A DNA stretch of 64,000 nucleotides from JAGHKQ01 sp041920565. GTDB lineage: Bacteria; Bacillota; Bacilli; Bacillales; Bacillaceae_G. A program made the position numbers and the translations under genes. Shown in pieces: positions 8,127 through 16,222 of this stretch (its first letter is position 1; the number at the start of each line of letters is the position of its first letter). The stretch spans positions 62,001-126,000 of the forward strand of contig JBHGXS010000090.1 in the NCBI GenBank assembly GCA_041920565.1, given 5' to 3'. A model generated the notes under the pieces. The model was given only the letters and a program-made list of their open reading frames with translations, made no database searches and was not told the origin of the DNA.

Positions 8127-8879
8127 CTATTTGCCGATAAACATTTGTGTCCAAATGTCTTGATTTGTTGTATGGCCGATCCCGATGTGGGTAAAGTGTG
8201 GATTCAAGATATTCGCACGGTGGCCTTCACTGTTCATCCATGCGTTTACCACTTCTTCAGCGCTTCTCTGCCCTTTCGCGATGTTTTCGCCTGCAGAACG
8301 GTAAGTGATGCCGAATTGCTTCATCATATCAAACGGAGAACCGTAAGTTGGGCTCGTATGAGAAAAGTAATTTTTGCTTAACATGTCATCCGATTTTGCT
8401 TGAGCTACCTTGGAAAGAGACGTATCTGCTTGCAAGGCAGGCAACCCATTTTTTTGTCGTTGAATGTTGGTCAATTCAATAACTTTTATTGCCATATCAC
8501 TTATATTGCCGCCTGAAGATGGTGTCGGCGCCGGCGTTGGAGCAGGTGTTTGCTTCTGGTTAGTATTATTCGACGGTGTTGTTGTATCCGGTGTAGTCGG
8601 CTGCGTCGGTGGTGTTTGATTTGGACACGGACATAAGCGCACTCTTCTTCCAACTTGGTCTACCGTATATTGAGATCCATTATCTGTTCGAACCGGGGTA
8701 TATCCATATCGATTATCTGTTCGATTCGTAGTATAGCCGTATCCATTATTTGTCGAAATACCGCTCATTTTTTTATTGTTATTCATTGCTGTTTTATCAT
8801 TATTCATATTGCACGCTGTCAGCAATGAAATAGAAAGAGCTGCAGTTGCCGTCATGGATAACAGTCGAGATTTATACAT
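8127..8879 (-). CDS. CAP-domain lipoprotein (YkwD-like)
   Basis: A 250-residue exported lipoprotein: signal peptide with lipobox LLTAC (Cys23), an Asn/Thr-rich stretch with repeats of RTDNxYGYTP type, a Pro/Thr linker (about 90-125), and a C-terminal CAP/SCP domain (about 128-250). The CAP domain shows ELTNIQRQKNGLPAL, YFSHTSPTYGSPFDM, AGENIAKGQ and NPHFTHIGIG, the usual order of the family in bacilli. Biological role is unknown; relatives are often linked to spores or the envelope. It is a paralog of the next gene (9063-9962), the two CAP domains being nearly identical. A GGAGGG ribosome binding site precedes the ATG. Confidence 0.9.
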   Translation of the reverse strand: MYKSRLLSMTATAALSISLLTACNMNNDKTAMNNNKKMSGISTNNGYGYTTNRTDNRYGYTPVRTDNGSQYTVDQVGRRVRLCPCPNQTPPTQPTTPDTTTPSNNTNQKQTPAPTPAPTPSSGGNISDMAIKVIELTNIQRQKNGLPALQADTSLSKVAQAKSDDMLSKNYFSHTSPTYGSPFDMMKQFGITYRSAGENIAKGQRSAEEVVNAWMNSEGHRANILNPHFTHIGIGHTTNQDIWTQMFIGK

Positions 8880-8914
8880 TATAAAACCCTCCTCGATTTC
8901 AATCTAAACAAAGG

Positions 8915-8942
8915 GAAACTGCATACATGCAGGTTCTTTTTT
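8915..8942 (+). terminator. Orphan plus-strand terminator between two minus-strand genes
   Basis: GAAACTGCAT and ATGCAGGTTC form a stem with one mismatch, followed by CTTTTTT on the plus strand only. No intact plus-strand gene lies upstream, so it may end read-through or antisense transcription. Confidence 0.45.
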
Positions 8943-9027
8943 ATTATGTCTCTTCTTACAGAAAGAATGATTGGTAATAATACGAAATGATGATTGAATG
9001 GGGGAGAATAGGGGAAGATAAAAATGC

Positions 9028-9057
9028 GTAAAAAAGCCTTCCTCAAAGAGGAAGGCT
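9028..9057 (-). terminator. Terminator of the secreted CAP-domain gene
   Basis: On the minus strand AGCCTTCCTC/GAGGAAGGCT (10 bp, TTT loop) is followed by TTTTTT. Confidence 0.88.
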
Positions 9058-9062
9058 CAATA

Positions 9063-9962
9063 TTATTTAGAGATAAACATTTGTGTCCAGATGTTCTTTT
9101 GTGCTACATATCCTACACCGATGTGAGTGTAAGTGTTGTTTAGGATGTTTGCGCGGTGACCGGAGCTGTTCATCCAAGCTTGTACTACTTCTTCCGGTGT
9201 GCGTTGACCCATTGCGATATTTTCACCCGCTGTGCGGTAAGAAATACCGAATTGCTTCATCATGTCAAACGGAGAACCGTAAGTCGGACTTGTATGAGAG
9301 AAGTAATTTTTGTTTAGCATATCTTGAGACTTAGTGCGCGCCACGTTGCTTAATGCAGTATCTACCTTTAACGCAGGTAAACCATATTTCGCGCGCTCAG
9401 CGTTCGTCAATTCGACTACTTTTTGCTCAAATTGGCTTAAAGAACCTGTTTGTGCAGGCGGAGTTGTGTTACCGTTATTTGTCGGCGGTTTTACAGTGCC
9501 GCCGTTATTAGTACCGCCGTTATTGACAGGCGGTTTTACAGTACCAGCATTATTGCCTCCATTAGTTGGAGGAGTGACGTTACCGTTATTTGTTGGTGGC
9601 TTTACAGTGCCGCTGTTATTAGTACCGCCGTTATTGACAGGCGGTTTTACAGTACCGGCATTATTGCCTCCATTAGCTGGAGGAGTCACGTTTCCGCCAT
9701 TACCCGGTGTTACCGGCGGCTTGATTACAATATTGCAGTTATCAATTCCGACTGGCTTAAAGTTCTCGCCAAATAAAGATTTTAATAGTTGTTCAAGGTT
9801 TCCAAATTGAATGGATTGGAAGTTAAAAGCAAGCGGAGCTGTATATAAAACTTTATTTACGTTCATTTTTGGCTGAACAGTTTCTGCATGTGCTGCGTTA
9901 GAAGATGCACCAAATGTAAGAGCTGTTGCTGCTGCTAAAGATAATAAAACAGACTTTTTCAT
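9063..9962 (-). CDS. Secreted CAP-domain protein with PPxNNG repeats (YkwD-like)
   Basis: A 299-residue secreted protein. A Sec signal peptide ends in SNAAHAE (about residues 1-27). Then come a short unique region with one Cys, a Gly/Asn/Pro-rich repeat region (about 90-170; motifs GTVKPPTNNGN and TPPTNGGNNAG) and a C-terminal CAP domain (about 175-299: ELTNAERAKYGLPAL, YFSHTSPTYGSPFDM, AGENIAMGQ, HIGVGYV). No lipobox or cell-wall sorting signal is present. The ribosome binding site is AGGGAGG. Long antisense ORFs over the repeats are shadows of its composition. Confidence 0.9.
   Translation of the reverse strand: MKKSVLLSLAAATALTFGASSNAAHAETVQPKMNVNKVLYTAPLAFNFQSIQFGNLEQLLKSLFGENFKPVGIDNCNIVIKPPVTPGNGGNVTPPANGGNNAGTVKPPVNNGGTNNSGTVKPPTNNGNVTPPTNGGNNAGTVKPPVNNGGTNNGGTVKPPTNNGNTTPPAQTGSLSQFEQKVVELTNAERAKYGLPALKVDTALSNVARTKSQDMLNKNYFSHTSPTYGSPFDMMKQFGISYRTAGENIAMGQRTPEEVVQAWMNSSGHRANILNNTYTHIGVGYVAQKNIWTQMFISK
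9475..9690 (-). repeat. 111-nt in-frame repeat in the CAP gene linker
   Basis: A 111-nt unit (37 codons) is present almost twice, for example TATTGACAGGCGG at 9521 and again at 9632. It encodes the Pro/Asn/Gly linker. Being in frame and nearly identical, it is a likely site of length variation between strains. Confidence 0.8.
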
Positions 9963-10397
9963 GTGTATACCTCCCTAAAAAGTTTGTTTGCATCTATATA
10001 TGAGAAGTATGTTTTTATGATGCCGCGTCAGTTCGTATCAGCTGACAACCTCATAGTAACATAGATTGCTAGAAAGAAAAGATGGGAAATTTTTCATAAG
10101 ATCATAAATTTCCAATTTAATCCTTTCAGAAAATGGTTTCCTTAAGACAACAAGATGACAAAGAAAACTGTCGAAGTATATGATATGACAAGGAAAGCAG
10201 AAGATTTAAAGATCAGATTCCTGCTTTAAAAAACAGAAAATACAACAGCATAAATTGGTGTTAATTACCATTATATAAACGAAAAAATAGCGGAAATAAA
10301 GGAAAAAGAGAGAGTAAGAAGGGATAAATTTGGAAATTTTGTAACACTCCTGTAACATTTTTGTAGCACATTGTTTACATTATGTTGCTGTTATAAA
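9963..10397. other. 435-nt intergenic stretch without a gene
   Basis: This AT-rich region upstream of the secreted CAP gene holds no ORF with a ribosome binding site on either strand. Apart from the CAP gene's own upstream signals, I see no convincing regulatory structure in it. Confidence 0.5.
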
Positions 10398-10430
10398 ACA
10401 AAAGAAGATATTTCGCTTGGAAATATCCTC
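10398..10430 (-). terminator. Terminator of glcDF
   Basis: On the minus strand GAGGATATTTC/GAAATATCTTC (one G-U pair, 5-nt loop) is followed by TTTTGTTTT. Confidence 0.8.
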
Positions 10431-10440
10431 TTTCTACCTA

Positions 10441-11799
10441 TTATGAAGAGATGGTTCCTGTTTTTGCTTGTTCTTTTGCGGCATATTCTACAGCTTCTAA
10501 TAAAAGATCGACGATGTGAACGCCTCTCATCTGATCTGAAAGACCTTCGCGTTCGATGCCGAGCCTTATTTGCAGCAAGCAGCCAGGATTGGCAGTTACG
10601 ATTGTCGCCGCCTTTGTTTCATGCACGCGCTGCATTTTATAGTCTAAGAATTGCATGGACAGTTCGGAATGAACAATATTGTAAATACCGGCAGAGCCGC
10701 AGCAGCGGTCTGCATCCTTCATCTCGCGATACGTAACTCCTTTGATTGCCCGGAGCAGCATTCGTGGCTGTGCAGACGTTTTTTGAACGTTACGCAAGTG
10801 ACAAGAGTCTTGATACGTAACCACTTGTGAAGGCAAGCGCAAATCCTTTTTATGAAAATCCAGCTCCACAAGGATGGCGGAAATATCTTTAATTTTTGCT
10901 GTGAATTGCTTCGCGCGTTCTGCCCATTGCGGGTCATCTTTTAATAAATGATCGTAATCCACTAAAAATGCCCCGCATCCGCCGGCATTTGTAATAATAT
11001 AATCTACATTCAAGTTTTCAAATGCGCGAATGTTGTTTTTCGCCAGTTCTTTAGCGCCGCCTTTTTCCCCGGCATGACCGTGCAAGGCGCCGCAGCAATT
11101 TTGATTTTGTGGAATGATGACATCACAGCCGGCAAGCTGCAGCAATCTCATCGTAGCATTGTTTGTTTCTAAAAACATCGTATCCATTAAGCAGCCGGAG
11201 AAAAATGCCACACGCTTGCGAAGCGGTGTTTCCGCCGGCAAGAAATCCGGACGGTTTTTCATGTCTTTCATGGTTGGTACTTTCGGAAGCACGCGCTCCA
11301 TCGTCGCCAATGTATCCGGGAATAAATTCATAATCCCCGTTTTACGTGCCAGGGTTTGTAAACCGGAACGCTGATAGAAGCCGAGCAGTCCCGTTGCGAC
11401 TCTCATCCGGTTTTGATGAGGGAATAACTCTTCAAACACCACTTTGCGAACCGCTTTGACCGGAGCGGAATATTTTTTATGCTTGTTGATAATGTCACGA
11501 GCTTCTTCTAATAAATGGCCGTATTTTACGCCTGATGGGCATACCGGCTCACATGCACGGCAGCCAAGGCAAGTATTTAATGTATTTTCAATGTCTTCAT
11601 CCGGTTCAATCAAACCGTCTACAACAGCTTTCATTAGCGCAATACGTCCGCGGGGAGAATGAGCTTCTTGATAGCCGGATTGAATATACGTCGGACAAGT
11701 CGGAAGACAGAAGCCGCAGCGCATACAGTTCAGCAGCTCATCTTCGTCCATGCGGGCCTTAAAATCTTCTTGAATTTTTTGCTTATCTAACGTTGTCAT
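10441..11799 (-). CDS. glcF: Glycolate oxidase iron-sulfur subunit (GlcF-like)
   Basis: A 452-residue (Fe-S) oxidoreductase subunit. Two [4Fe-4S] ferredoxin motifs lie at the N-terminus (CMRCGFCLPTCP and CLGCRACEPVCP, about residues 22-90). Two cysteine-rich CCG domains follow, ending in NCCGALHGHAGEKG and DRCCGSAGIYN. It matches B. subtilis YsfD and E. coli GlcF and should pass electrons from the flavin subunit GlcD to the respiratory chain. Its ATG overlaps the glcD stop by 4 nt (ATGA), so the two are translationally coupled. Glycolate or a related 2-hydroxy acid is the probable substrate. Confidence 0.93.
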   Translation of the reverse strand: MTTLDKQKIQEDFKARMDEDELLNCMRCGFCLPTCPTYIQSGYQEAHSPRGRIALMKAVVDGLIEPDEDIENTLNTCLGCRACEPVCPSGVKYGHLLEEARDIINKHKKYSAPVKAVRKVVFEELFPHQNRMRVATGLLGFYQRSGLQTLARKTGIMNLFPDTLATMERVLPKVPTMKDMKNRPDFLPAETPLRKRVAFFSGCLMDTMFLETNNATMRLLQLAGCDVIIPQNQNCCGALHGHAGEKGGAKELAKNNIRAFENLNVDYIITNAGGCGAFLVDYDHLLKDDPQWAERAKQFTAKIKDISAILVELDFHKKDLRLPSQVVTYQDSCHLRNVQKTSAQPRMLLRAIKGVTYREMKDADRCCGSAGIYNIVHSELSMQFLDYKMQRVHETKAATIVTANPGCLLQIRLGIEREGLSDQMRGVHIVDLLLEAVEYAAKEQAKTGTISS

Positions 11800-13208
11800 C
11801 GTGTTACCACCACTCTTTTGCGTGATTCCTTGGCAAATACCTTGCCGGGATTCATGATGTTGTTCGGGTCAAAAGCTTGTTTCACGGCTTTCATTGCTTC
11901 AATGCCGGCAGCGCCCAGCTTTAGTTCGAGGTAAGGAGCCTTCATTGCACCTACGCCATGTTCACCGGTAATCGTACCGCCAAGCTCGATTGCTTTTTCA
12001 AAGATTTCTTCGAATGCCAATTCCACGCGGTGGATTTCTTCTTTATTGCGTGCGTCAGTCGGACAAGTAGGATGAAGATTTCCGTCGCCCGCATGACCGA
12101 ACGTACAAATGCGAACGTTATATTTTTTCGCGATTTCATTGATGGCTTTTACCATCGGGGCAATTTGTGAACGAGGCACCGTAGCATCTTCTAAAATGGT
12201 TGTAGGTTTTAAGCGCGCTAATGCAGATAATGCGCTGCGGCGCGCCGTACGTAATGCATCTGCTTCCGTTTCATCTTTCGCGATGCGTACAGAAACGGCA
12301 TTTAGTCTCGTACAAATTTCAGCCATTCGTTGAATATCACGATCAACAACTTCTGGGGGACCGTCTTGTTCCATTAATAGAACTGCTTTTGCATCTGTAG
12401 GAAGACCGATCTGAGCATAATCTTCGACTACTTCAATTGTCGGCTGATCTAAAAATTCTAACGTAGTAGGAATGATTTTATTGGCAATAATAGCGGATAC
12501 GGCACGTGCTGCGTCTTCAATGTCTTCATATAAAGCCAGCATCGTTTTCTTCGTTTCCGGCATCGGCACCAGCTTTAAAATCGCTTCTGTAATGACTCCA
12601 AGCGTTCCTTCAGAGCCGACAAACAAACGGGTAAAATCATATCCTGCCACGTCTTTTGCCAATTTGCCGCCTGTGCGGATAATTTCCCCGTTTGGCAAGA
12701 CAATTTCAAGCCCGATCACATAATCACGCGTCACGCCGTATTTTAATCCGCGTAAACCGCCGGAATTTTCATTGATGTTGCCGCCGATTGTAGAAATTTT
12801 CATGGAGCTTGGGTCCGGCGGATAAAACAATCCTTTTGCTTCGACTGCGTGAATCAAATCCAATGTCACAACGCCGGCTTGCACAGTTGCTGTTAAGTTT
12901 TCTTCATCAATTTCGAGAATTTTGTTCATGTGACGGAACAGAAGAACGATTCCGCCTTCAGTCGGGCAAGTTCCCGCGCAAAGGTTCGTTCCCGAGCCGC
13001 GTGCCACGATTGGAACTTTGTATTGGTTGCATATCTTGACGATTTCCGCTACTTCCTGTGTGTTACGCGGTGAAATGACTGCATCAGGCATAGATTGAAA
13101 TTGCGGTGTTGCGTCATAGCTATAGGCCAAACGTCCCATGTTGGATGTATCTACATTTTCCTTTCCAACGATGGAGACGAATGTATCAATGATATGTTGT
13201 TCTAGCAT
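11796..13208 (-). CDS. glcD: Glycolate oxidase FAD-binding subunit (GlcD-like)
   Basis: A 470-residue FAD-linked oxidase of the GlcD/D-lactate dehydrogenase type. The FAD-binding PCMH domain (about 35-215) includes VPIVARGSGTNLCAGTCP and GGNINENSGGLRGLKYG. The C-terminal FAD-linked oxidase domain carries the HAGDGNLHP metal/substrate motif and GTITGEHGVGAMKAPYL. It oxidises glycolate or another 2-hydroxy acid together with the adjacent GlcF, as in B. subtilis ysfC-ysfD. The ribosome binding site is AGAGGGGA. The CdaR-type regulator gene lies directly upstream on the same strand. Confidence 0.94.
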   Translation of the reverse strand: MLEQHIIDTFVSIVGKENVDTSNMGRLAYSYDATPQFQSMPDAVISPRNTQEVAEIVKICNQYKVPIVARGSGTNLCAGTCPTEGGIVLLFRHMNKILEIDEENLTATVQAGVVTLDLIHAVEAKGLFYPPDPSSMKISTIGGNINENSGGLRGLKYGVTRDYVIGLEIVLPNGEIIRTGGKLAKDVAGYDFTRLFVGSEGTLGVITEAILKLVPMPETKKTMLALYEDIEDAARAVSAIIANKIIPTTLEFLDQPTIEVVEDYAQIGLPTDAKAVLLMEQDGPPEVVDRDIQRMAEICTRLNAVSVRIAKDETEADALRTARRSALSALARLKPTTILEDATVPRSQIAPMVKAINEIAKKYNVRICTFGHAGDGNLHPTCPTDARNKEEIHRVELAFEEIFEKAIELGGTITGEHGVGAMKAPYLELKLGAAGIEAMKAVKQAFDPNNIMNPGKVFAKESRKRVVVTR

Positions 13209-13260
13209 GGAAAATTCCCCTCTTTACTAGTGCATAAAATATACTTACTGTAATCATAAG

Positions 13261-13281
13261 AAAAAGCGGGGGTGTCCCGCT
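13261..13281 (-). terminator. Terminator between cdaR-type gene and glcD
   Basis: On the minus strand AGCGGG/CCCGCT with a 5-nt loop is followed by TTTTTC. It ends the regulator transcript before glcD and implies a separate glcD promoter in the 50 nt that follow. Confidence 0.7.
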
Positions 13282-13310
13282 ATAGATAAACATACAAAAT
13301 TGAATCCGCT

Positions 13311-14423
13311 TTACCATGATTTTTTTGGATGGTTCTCCAGTAAAGCTAAACTGATATATAAGGTCACTAAATCTTTAAACTCTTTTGGATTGAGACCTGT
13401 TAAGTCTTGGATTTTTTTTAAGCGATAATGAAGCGTATTAATATGAATATGAAGCATTTCCGATGTTTGCTTGTAGGATTGATTATTTTCCATAAATAAT
13501 CGCAACGTCGTCATTAGCTCTTCATTTCCAAGCAGGCTCCCAATCGTCCGACGTAAAAATTCCTGTCGGGTATGGGATTTAATATCCTGTAAACACATTT
13601 CCAAGCGTAAATCTTCGTTAAATACAATCCGTTTCTCTGTAACGGCAACTTCTAACGCCCGGAGTGCTTGATCGTAAGAGATGTATAATTCTTTCGGTGA
13701 AACCACTTGTCCGACACCTATAGATAATGATGCAGAAAAGTGTGCTTCACAATCTTGTTTCAGCTTTTCCAACAAACGTTGTGTTTGTTGTTTTTGTTCT
13801 TTTTTAACTGTCTGCAGCAACAGGATACGGTCGTTTCCCCAACGGACAAGCACGTTTTCCTTTTGCGAACCGATTTGGGCATGAATATGCTGCCATAGCT
13901 TGCTTTGCAAATCATCCTTATCTATGGAAAATAAAATCAACTGCTTTTTATGAGCGATATCAATTCCAAGCGCTTTCGCACGGTCGGAAAATGCGGAAGA
14001 CCAGTCTCTGCTTTGCAGCCAATCAAACAAAAATGCTTCGTAGGACCGCTGTTCAAGCTCCAGCTGCTCTACAAAATAATTTTCATGAATGAGGAGTTCA
14101 GTCATCTTGCGCATGATTTCTCCGTATTGCGAAATATTTTGCGGTTCCCCGGTAATTCCGATGACGCCCACTACCTCATCGTTAAAAAGAAGCGGTAAAT
14201 TGATGCCGGCTTTTACGCCTTTTAAATGTTGTTCATCTTCTTTTGTAATCACAACGGTTTTTTTTTGCTGACAGCAAAGCTGCGCTCCTTCATGAAACGT
14301 CCCTAATCGGGAGGGGTCCGTGCTGGCGATAATGATTCCATTTACATCAATGATAATAATATTTTCAACAATTAACCGCCGTACTTCTTGGACGATTTTT
14401 TTTGCTAAGGAAGGCAAAAGCAT
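13311..14423 (-). CDS. CdaR-family transcriptional regulator (sugar diacid type)
   Basis: A 370-residue regulator. The N-terminal sugar-diacid recognition domain (about 1-135) contains LLFNDEVVGVIGITGEP. A middle GGDEF-like CdaR region is followed by a C-terminal PucR-type helix-turn-helix (about 310-365; QTSEMLHIHINTLHYRLKKI). Position next to glcDF, as B. subtilis ysfB beside ysfCD, indicates control of glycolate use by a small acid ligand. The ATG at 14423 is preferred because GAGGTG lies 7 nt upstream; a GTG at 14432 is in frame but lacks a spaced ribosome binding site. Confidence 0.88.
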   Translation of the reverse strand: MLLPSLAKKIVQEVRRLIVENIIIIDVNGIIIASTDPSRLGTFHEGAQLCCQQKKTVVITKEDEQHLKGVKAGINLPLLFNDEVVGVIGITGEPQNISQYGEIMRKMTELLIHENYFVEQLELEQRSYEAFLFDWLQSRDWSSAFSDRAKALGIDIAHKKQLILFSIDKDDLQSKLWQHIHAQIGSQKENVLVRWGNDRILLLQTVKKEQKQQTQRLLEKLKQDCEAHFSASLSIGVGQVVSPKELYISYDQALRALEVAVTEKRIVFNEDLRLEMCLQDIKSHTRQEFLRRTIGSLLGNEELMTTLRLFMENNQSYKQTSEMLHIHINTLHYRLKKIQDLTGLNPKEFKDLVTLYISLALLENHPKKSW

Positions 14424-14584
14424 GGAGTGCACCTCAAATAGTAAAATCTGTTTTCTTCATTATATAATGAACATAAACTTATTTAAAATTAGAGGCTATT
14501 TTAAACAGAGTACATACCTATTTCACACTTTCTTCACAATTATTTGCTATTGTACAAACTAGAACATATATAAGAGGTGAGAAA

Positions 14585-15556
14585 TTGAAACAGTTTGCGA
14601 TGTTGACCATGTTGCTCGTTTTGCTGAGCGGCTGCACGGCAGAAAGATATAAAGCAATTTCCCCAAATCAAGATGTTATTGTGACGACCAATATAAAAGA
14701 AGGAAGTGTAAGCTTCCTTAATGAAAATAATAGCTCTCTTATAGCGACGTGGCAGCTGAAAAAAGCCATTATGGGCTCGTTGCTGCTGCCTGATAACGAT
14801 ACGCTTCTTGTATACGGAAGAAAGCTAGAAAATGTGTATTTGTACTCGTTAAAAAAAGGAAAGGAAGTCGGGGCTTGGAACACGGGAGAAGGGATTGCCA
14901 ACGCCATTCTTTCGCGTGATAAAACGAGCGTGATTTTTGCCAATCAAAACAATAACGAAGTTTATATTTATTCTATAAAAGGAAAGAAACAAAAAAACAT
15001 TCCTGTCGGCAAAGGACCGCTCACAATGGTCGAACAAAAAGGGATAGTATATGTCGTGAATTTTAATGATACAAGCATATCTGTCATTGATTTGCGAACA
15101 CAACAACTTACGCATACTATGGCTGTTCCGGCTTCTTCAACAGGAGCCATTATAAATAAGAAAAAGAATGAATTGTTAATTGGGGGACATGGGAGCGGTG
15201 AACAAGTAAATTCAAAGGTGTTCGTGTATTCTTTAGCAGCGCAAAAAGAAGAAAAAACTATTGAAGCACCTTATATGCCTGTGAATTTTACAACTGACGG
15301 TAATTCTATATATGTGCTGAGCCACGGTTCAAATATGCTCCGGAAGCTGGACGCCGATACGTATAAGGAGGAAGGTGCAGTAGAAGTGGCATCCAATCCT
15401 TTTAGTGTACTTGCATCCGGGGGACAAATTTATGTAGGAAGCTATGACAGTGATGAAGTGTATATTGTGGATGCAGAGAACATGAAAGTGACAAACAAGG
15501 TTTCCGTAGGGAAAGGGCCGTTTCATATGATTGAACGAAAGGGAGAGAAAGAATGA
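14585..15556 (+). CDS. Beta-propeller (YVTN-type) lipoprotein, two-component operon
   Basis: A 323-residue lipoprotein with signal peptide and lipobox LLSGC (Cys17). The rest consists of repeated blades with the pattern [x]GKGPxxMVxxKGxxYVVNxxDxxIxVIDLxTxxLT, a seven-bladed YVTN/cytochrome-D1-like propeller. Start is TTG with AAGAGGTGAG upstream. Its stop overlaps the response regulator start by 4 nt (ATGA), so this exported protein is coupled to a two-component system. It may sense or modulate the kinase's signal at the outer face of the membrane; that role is inference from gene order. Confidence 0.8.
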   Translation: MKQFAMLTMLLVLLSGCTAERYKAISPNQDVIVTTNIKEGSVSFLNENNSSLIATWQLKKAIMGSLLLPDNDTLLVYGRKLENVYLYSLKKGKEVGAWNTGEGIANAILSRDKTSVIFANQNNNEVYIYSIKGKKQKNIPVGKGPLTMVEQKGIVYVVNFNDTSISVIDLRTQQLTHTMAVPASSTGAIINKKKNELLIGGHGSGEQVNSKVFVYSLAAQKEEKTIEAPYMPVNFTTDGNSIYVLSHGSNMLRKLDADTYKEEGAVEVASNPFSVLASGGQIYVGSYDSDEVYIVDAENMKVTNKVSVGKGPFHMIERKGEKE

Positions 15557-16221
15557 AGTATAAAGTTCTTGTAGTAGATGATGAAAATGATCTGCGCCAG
15601 CTGGTCGGCATGTACCTGGAAAACTCCGGTTATGAATGGAAAGAAGCAAATAACGGAGTCGATGCGCTAGAAATGATGAAGCGCGAAACATTTGATCTTT
15701 TAATTCTGGATATTATGATGCCTGAGATGGACGGAATTTCCTTATGTAAAGAAGTTCGAAAAACATCAGATGTTCCTGTCATCTTCTTGACGGCAAAAGG
15801 AGAGGAGTGGAACAGGGTAAGCGGTCTTCGCGTTGGGGCCGATGATTATATCGTGAAACCGTTCAGTCCAGGGGAACTGATTGCCCGCATGGAAGCGGTG
15901 CTAAGACGCTATACAAAGCAAGAACAAGAAAGTGCGGAAACTTTCGGTCCGATTTCTATTAATGAAAAAGGACGGCGTGTGGAAATCAACGGAGAAGCTG
16001 TACCCCTGACGGTGAAAGAGTTTGATTTGTTCCAGTTTCTTTGTCGTCATAAGGGACAGGTATTCAGCCGTGAACAACTGCTCGAAAAGGTCTGGGGCTA
16101 TGATTATGCCGGCAGCACAAGAACAGTGGATACCCATGTGAAAACCATTCGTTTAAAATTCGGCAGCTATGCAGATTGCATTCAAACTGTTTGGGGTGTC
16201 GGCTATAAGTTTGAGGTGTAG
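15553..16221 (+). CDS. OmpR-family response regulator
   Basis: A 222-residue response regulator. The receiver domain (1-115) has the acidic pocket DDEND, phosphorylation Asp53 in LLILDIMMPEMDG, and Lys of DDYIVKPF. The winged-helix DNA-binding domain (about 125-222) contains LTVKEFDLFQFLCRH, SREQLLEKVWGYDYAG and the terminal GVGYKFEV. It is the middle gene of the lipoprotein-regulator-kinase operon. Target genes cannot be told. Confidence 0.95.
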   Translation: MKYKVLVVDDENDLRQLVGMYLENSGYEWKEANNGVDALEMMKRETFDLLILDIMMPEMDGISLCKEVRKTSDVPVIFLTAKGEEWNRVSGLRVGADDYIVKPFSPGELIARMEAVLRRYTKQEQESAETFGPISINEKGRRVEINGEAVPLTVKEFDLFQFLCRHKGQVFSREQLLEKVWGYDYAGSTRTVDTHVKTIRLKFGSYADCIQTVWGVGYKFEV

Positions 16222-16222
16222 T

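Noticed and set aside
9334..9810. Plus-strand ORFs of 108-158 codons with Pro/Leu/Gly repeats
   Set aside because: They are antisense to the Asn/Gly/Pro repeat linker of the secreted CAP gene, which has a signal peptide, a CAP domain and a ribosome binding site.
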